From contig CAYHEP010000042.1 in the NCBI GenBank assembly GCA_964355775.1, positions 1 to 6,255 on the forward strand: a DNA stretch of 6,255 bases, given 5' to 3'. Source of the DNA: JBBTSB01 sp964355775 (GTDB lineage: Bacteria > Patescibacteriota > Minisyncoccia > 2-02-FULL-40-12 > IGHO2-01-FULL-4-A). The notes beneath the pieces were generated by a model, which searched no databases, was not told the origin of the DNA, and saw only the letters and a program-made list of their open reading frames with translations. Shown here one piece after another: positions 3,972 through 6,255 of this stretch. The position numbers and the translations under genes are program-made. The number at the start of each line of letters is the position of its first letter. The first letter of the stretch is position 1.

Positions 3972-5972
3972 ATACTCACTTTTGCGTGGATAGCGGGAGC
4001 GGCGGCGATCGTATACGGGCTTTTGCTCATGTGGTCGGTGCTCAAAAAGCCGACCGGGACGGACAAAATGAAAGAAATCGCCAAGGCGATCCTTGACGGA
4101 TCAAAAGCGTATCTCAAGCGCGAGTTTTTGACGATCCTCGTAGTCGGCGTCGTGATCGATATCGTACTGTGGTTCACTCTGGGCAAAAAGATGGTTGCCG
4201 GTTTTACGATCGGCGTGGCGGCTTCAATGCTTGCCGGATACATCGGGATGTTTGTTGCTGTAAAATCAAACGTTCGCGTTGCCGAAGCGGCCCGGGCTCA
4301 TGCCGGCACGCCAAGCGGACTCAAGAAAGCCTTTGCGCTCGCGTTTCGCGGCGGATCGGTGACAGGATTCCTCGTAGCCGGTTTGGCGCTTTTGTCTCTG
4401 ACGTTTTTCTATGGACTTTCAAATGGAAATATCGAAGCAATGATCGCTCTTGGATTCGGCGCTTCGCTTGTGTCGGTGTTCGCGCGGTTGGGCGGAGGTA
4501 TTTTTACCAAAGCTGCTGACGTGGGAGCGGATCTGGTGGGCAAAGTCGAGGCTGGCATTCCCGAAGATGATCCCCGCAATCCTGCAGTTATCGCGGACAA
4601 TGTTGGAGACAATGTGGGTGACACAAAAGGCATGGCGGCTGATGTGTTTGAAACGTATGTTGTTTCTGCGATCGCGGCGATGCTGATCGGCAAGCTGTTT
4701 TTTGATTTTGAAAAAATCACCATATTCCCATTATTTGTAGGAAGTATCGCGATCTTTGCTTCGATCATCGGATCATGGTTTGTGCGTCTCCGTAAGTCAA
4801 TCATGGGAGCCTTGTATCAAGGTCTGATCGTGACCGGCTTGTTGCTCGTTGCCGCGCTCTACTACTTTGTGGTGAACAAGCCGATGGTTCTATTCATGCA
4901 GTATTCATCGCTTTCCATTTTCTATTCTTTGCTCGTTGGGGTAGGACTTACGGCTCTGATGTTTCTCATCACCGACTACTACACGTCCAAAAAATACAAG
5001 CCGGTCCGTGATATCGCGCAAGCTTCGACGACGGGACATGGCACAAATGTCATCGCGGGACTTGCCGTGTCGATGCAGTCAACCGCGCTTCCTGTCATCG
5101 TCATCTGCGCCGCAATCGGCCTTTCTTATCATTTTGCAAATTTATATGGCGTGGCGCTTGCGACTATGAGCATGCTTTCTCTGACTGGCATCGTTGTTTC
5201 AATAGATGCGTTTGGTCCCATTACGGACAATGCCGGCGGTATTGCCGAGATGGCTGGACTTCCAGACGAAGTACGTGCAATTACCGATCCGCTTGATGCG
5301 GTCGGCAATACAACCAAGGCGGTGACCAAAGGCTACGCGATCGCGTCAGCCGGTCTTGCGGCGCTGGTACTATTTGCCTCATATACGCAAGAATTTGCCA
5401 GTACTTCGGTAGGAAAACTTGTATTCGATCTTGCAAATGCAAATGTCATCATAGGTCTTTTGCTTGGAGGTATGATGACGTACTTGTTCGCATCCCTTGC
5501 CATGCGGTCAGTCGGCAAAGCCGCCGGAGGTATCGTAGACGAAGTGCGACGGCAATTTCGTGAGATCAAAGGCATTATGACCGGCGAGGGCAAGCCTGAT
5601 TATTCCAAAGCCGTGGATATCGCTACCAAATCCGCCATCAAAGAAATGATCCTTCCCGCACTCATTCCGATCGTCATCCCTATCCTTGTTGGCTGGCTTT
5701 TAGGTCCGCAAGCTCTAGGAGGACTCTTGGTCGGACTCATCATCACGGGAGTGTTTGTGGCGATCTCGATGACATCCGGAGGTGCCGCATGGGACAACGC
5801 CAAGAAATATATCGAAGAGGGAAATCACGGCGGCAAAAAATCTCCCGCTCATCAGGCGGCCGTCACCGGTGACACCGTGGGCGATCCCTACAAAGACACC
5901 GCCGGTCCCGCCATCAATCCAATGATCAAAGTAGCAAACATCGTTGCGCTGTTGATAGCGAAGTTTCTCTAA
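3966..5972 (+). CDS. hppA: membrane-bound proton-pumping pyrophosphatase, K+-independent type
   Basis: This 668-aa protein is a complete membrane pyrophosphatase (usual prokaryotic length about 650-750 aa, about 16 helices). It hydrolyses pyrophosphate in the cytosol and pumps H+ across the membrane. Signature blocks are DVGADLVGKVEAGIPEDDPRNPAVIADNVGDNVGD (185-219), DAFGPITDNAGGIAEM (414-429), GNTTKAVTKGYAIASA (447-462) and GDTVGDPYKDTAGPAINPMIK (635-655). K451 and T454 in GNTTKAVT occupy the positions that distinguish K+-independent H+ pumps (Lys, Thr) from K+-dependent enzymes (Ala, Gly/Ala), so K+ independence is inferred. The ATG at 3966 gives the complete first helix; it has no Shine-Dalgarno site and lies at the edge of the inserted element, where GGGAT can pair with ATCCC 113 nt upstream. 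The next gene begins 9 nt after its stop. Confidence 0.95.
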   Translation: MNILTFAWIAGAAAIVYGLLLMWSVLKKPTGTDKMKEIAKAILDGSKAYLKREFLTILVVGVVIDIVLWFTLGKKMVAGFTIGVAASMLAGYIGMFVAVKSNVRVAEAARAHAGTPSGLKKAFALAFRGGSVTGFLVAGLALLSLTFFYGLSNGNIEAMIALGFGASLVSVFARLGGGIFTKAADVGADLVGKVEAGIPEDDPRNPAVIADNVGDNVGDTKGMAADVFETYVVSAIAAMLIGKLFFDFEKITIFPLFVGSIAIFASIIGSWFVRLRKSIMGALYQGLIVTGLLLVAALYYFVVNKPMVLFMQYSSLSIFYSLLVGVGLTALMFLITDYYTSKKYKPVRDIAQASTTGHGTNVIAGLAVSMQSTALPVIVICAAIGLSYHFANLYGVALATMSMLSLTGIVVSIDAFGPITDNAGGIAEMAGLPDEVRAITDPLDAVGNTTKAVTKGYAIASAGLAALVLFASYTQEFASTSVGKLVFDLANANVIIGLLLGGMMTYLFASLAMRSVGKAAGGIVDEVRRQFREIKGIMTGEGKPDYSKAVDIATKSAIKEMILPALIPIVIPILVGWLLGPQALGGLLVGLIITGVFVAISMTSGGAAWDNAKKYIEEGNHGGKKSPAHQAAVTGDTVGDPYKDTAGPAINPMIKVANIVALLIAKFL

Positions 5973-5981
5973 ATCAAATCA

Positions 5982-6200
5982 ATGACATTAAACGAAGCTA
6001 GTAAAATCGTAAATATTTGGGGGAAATATCTGGAAATTGCACACGGTAAACTCATGCTTCTATTTGGAGGCGTCATCCCTGAATCGCTGTTGCCATTTCC
6101 AAAAGGGATCATTAAGGAAGCGTCTGATATTATTGCTCAATATCACAAAAACAATGACAGTAAGATTGGCGTGGATGTATTGCAAAACAATACCGCTTGA
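5982..6200 (+). CDS. small unrecognised protein, 72 aa
   Basis: I do not recognise a named family. The protein begins MTLNEASKIVNIWGKYLEIA, continues through a hydrophobic stretch KLMLLFGGVIPESLLPFP (23-40) and ends in a polar helix-like segment (KGIIKEASDIIAQYHKNNDSK) and VLQNNTA. It looks like a soluble helical protein with a Pro-bounded loop. The frame is plausible as coding: it begins 9 nt after the hppA stop, ends 3 nt before the next ATG, and no competing frame is better. No Shine-Dalgarno site or clear -10 is visible, so it is probably co-transcribed with hppA and translated by re-initiation. Any functional tie to the pyrophosphatase is unknown. Confidence 0.6.
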   Translation: MTLNEASKIVNIWGKYLEIAHGKLMLLFGGVIPESLLPFPKGIIKEASDIIAQYHKNNDSKIGVDVLQNNTA

Positions 6201-6203
6201 CTC

Positions 6204-6255
6204 ATGACATACGCAGAAGACGAAAAGGCATTTCTTAGAGCCGCAGATGATTTTA
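6204..6255 (+). CDS. partial unrecognised gene, cut by the right edge
   Basis: ATG at 6204 opens MTYAEDEKAFLRAADDF, still in frame at the window end (17 full codons visible). It follows the 72-aa gene by 3 nt, which suggests a tightly packed operon. Too little is visible to assign a function. Confidence 0.5.
   Translation, partial: MTYAEDEKAFLRAADDF

Noticed and set aside
4169..4804. Several ORFs in other frames within hppA
   Set aside because: The hppA frame carries every pyrophosphatase signature without interruption; the others are shadow frames of it.

Overview
The window looks like a piece of a small, gene-dense bacterial genome, most likely a member of the Candidate Phyla Radiation (Patescibacteria). 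This is an inference from gene content (CsaA, RmuC, a DUF6159-type membrane protein, a membrane pyrophosphatase, small unannotated proteins), very short intergenic gaps, and start codons that mostly lack a Shine-Dalgarno site. No single marker proves it. All supported genes are on the + strand.

Layout. 1-202: non-coding, with a possible minus-strand promoter leaving the left edge and two hairpins. 203-538: csaA. 539-707: two terminator-like hairpins; the second lies directly against the strong ribosome binding site of a 71-aa unrecognised protein (708-923). 924-1119: a good promoter, a short ORF, and a REP-like double palindrome that appears to have landed between that promoter and rmuC. 1120-2127: rmuC. 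2132-2937: an mntA-hepT (nucleotidyltransferase/HEPN) toxin-antitoxin pair with a 4-base overlap. 2970-3815: a six-helix DUF6159-type membrane protein. 3848-3971: a 112-bp MITE-like element with 15-bp terminal inverted repeats and a 6-bp target duplication, sitting on the start codon of the next gene. 3966-5972: hppA, membrane pyrophosphatase of the K+-independent type. 5982-6200: a 72-aa unknown protein. 6204-edge: the start of another gene.

Two observations stand out. First, five ATGs are preceded by an extended -10 motif (TGnTA, mostly TGCTAGAGT) whose hexamer ends exactly 7 bases before the A of the ATG. That places the predicted transcription start on the ATG, meaning leaderless mRNAs. 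Second, the MITE-like element has interrupted one of these leaderless starts. Removing the element plus one copy of its ATGAAT duplication restores the same TGCTAGAGT-to-ATG spacing in front of hppA. As it stands, hppA should carry a 118-nt structured leader, and its ATG can be buried in a 17-bp stem.

Functionally the genes are a mixed housekeeping and defence set (chaperone, recombination-limiting nuclease-like protein, toxin-antitoxin, pyrophosphate-driven ion pump) rather than one pathway. I found no multi-gene system that is clearly new. The novelty is in how starts are organised and how small repeats have altered them.
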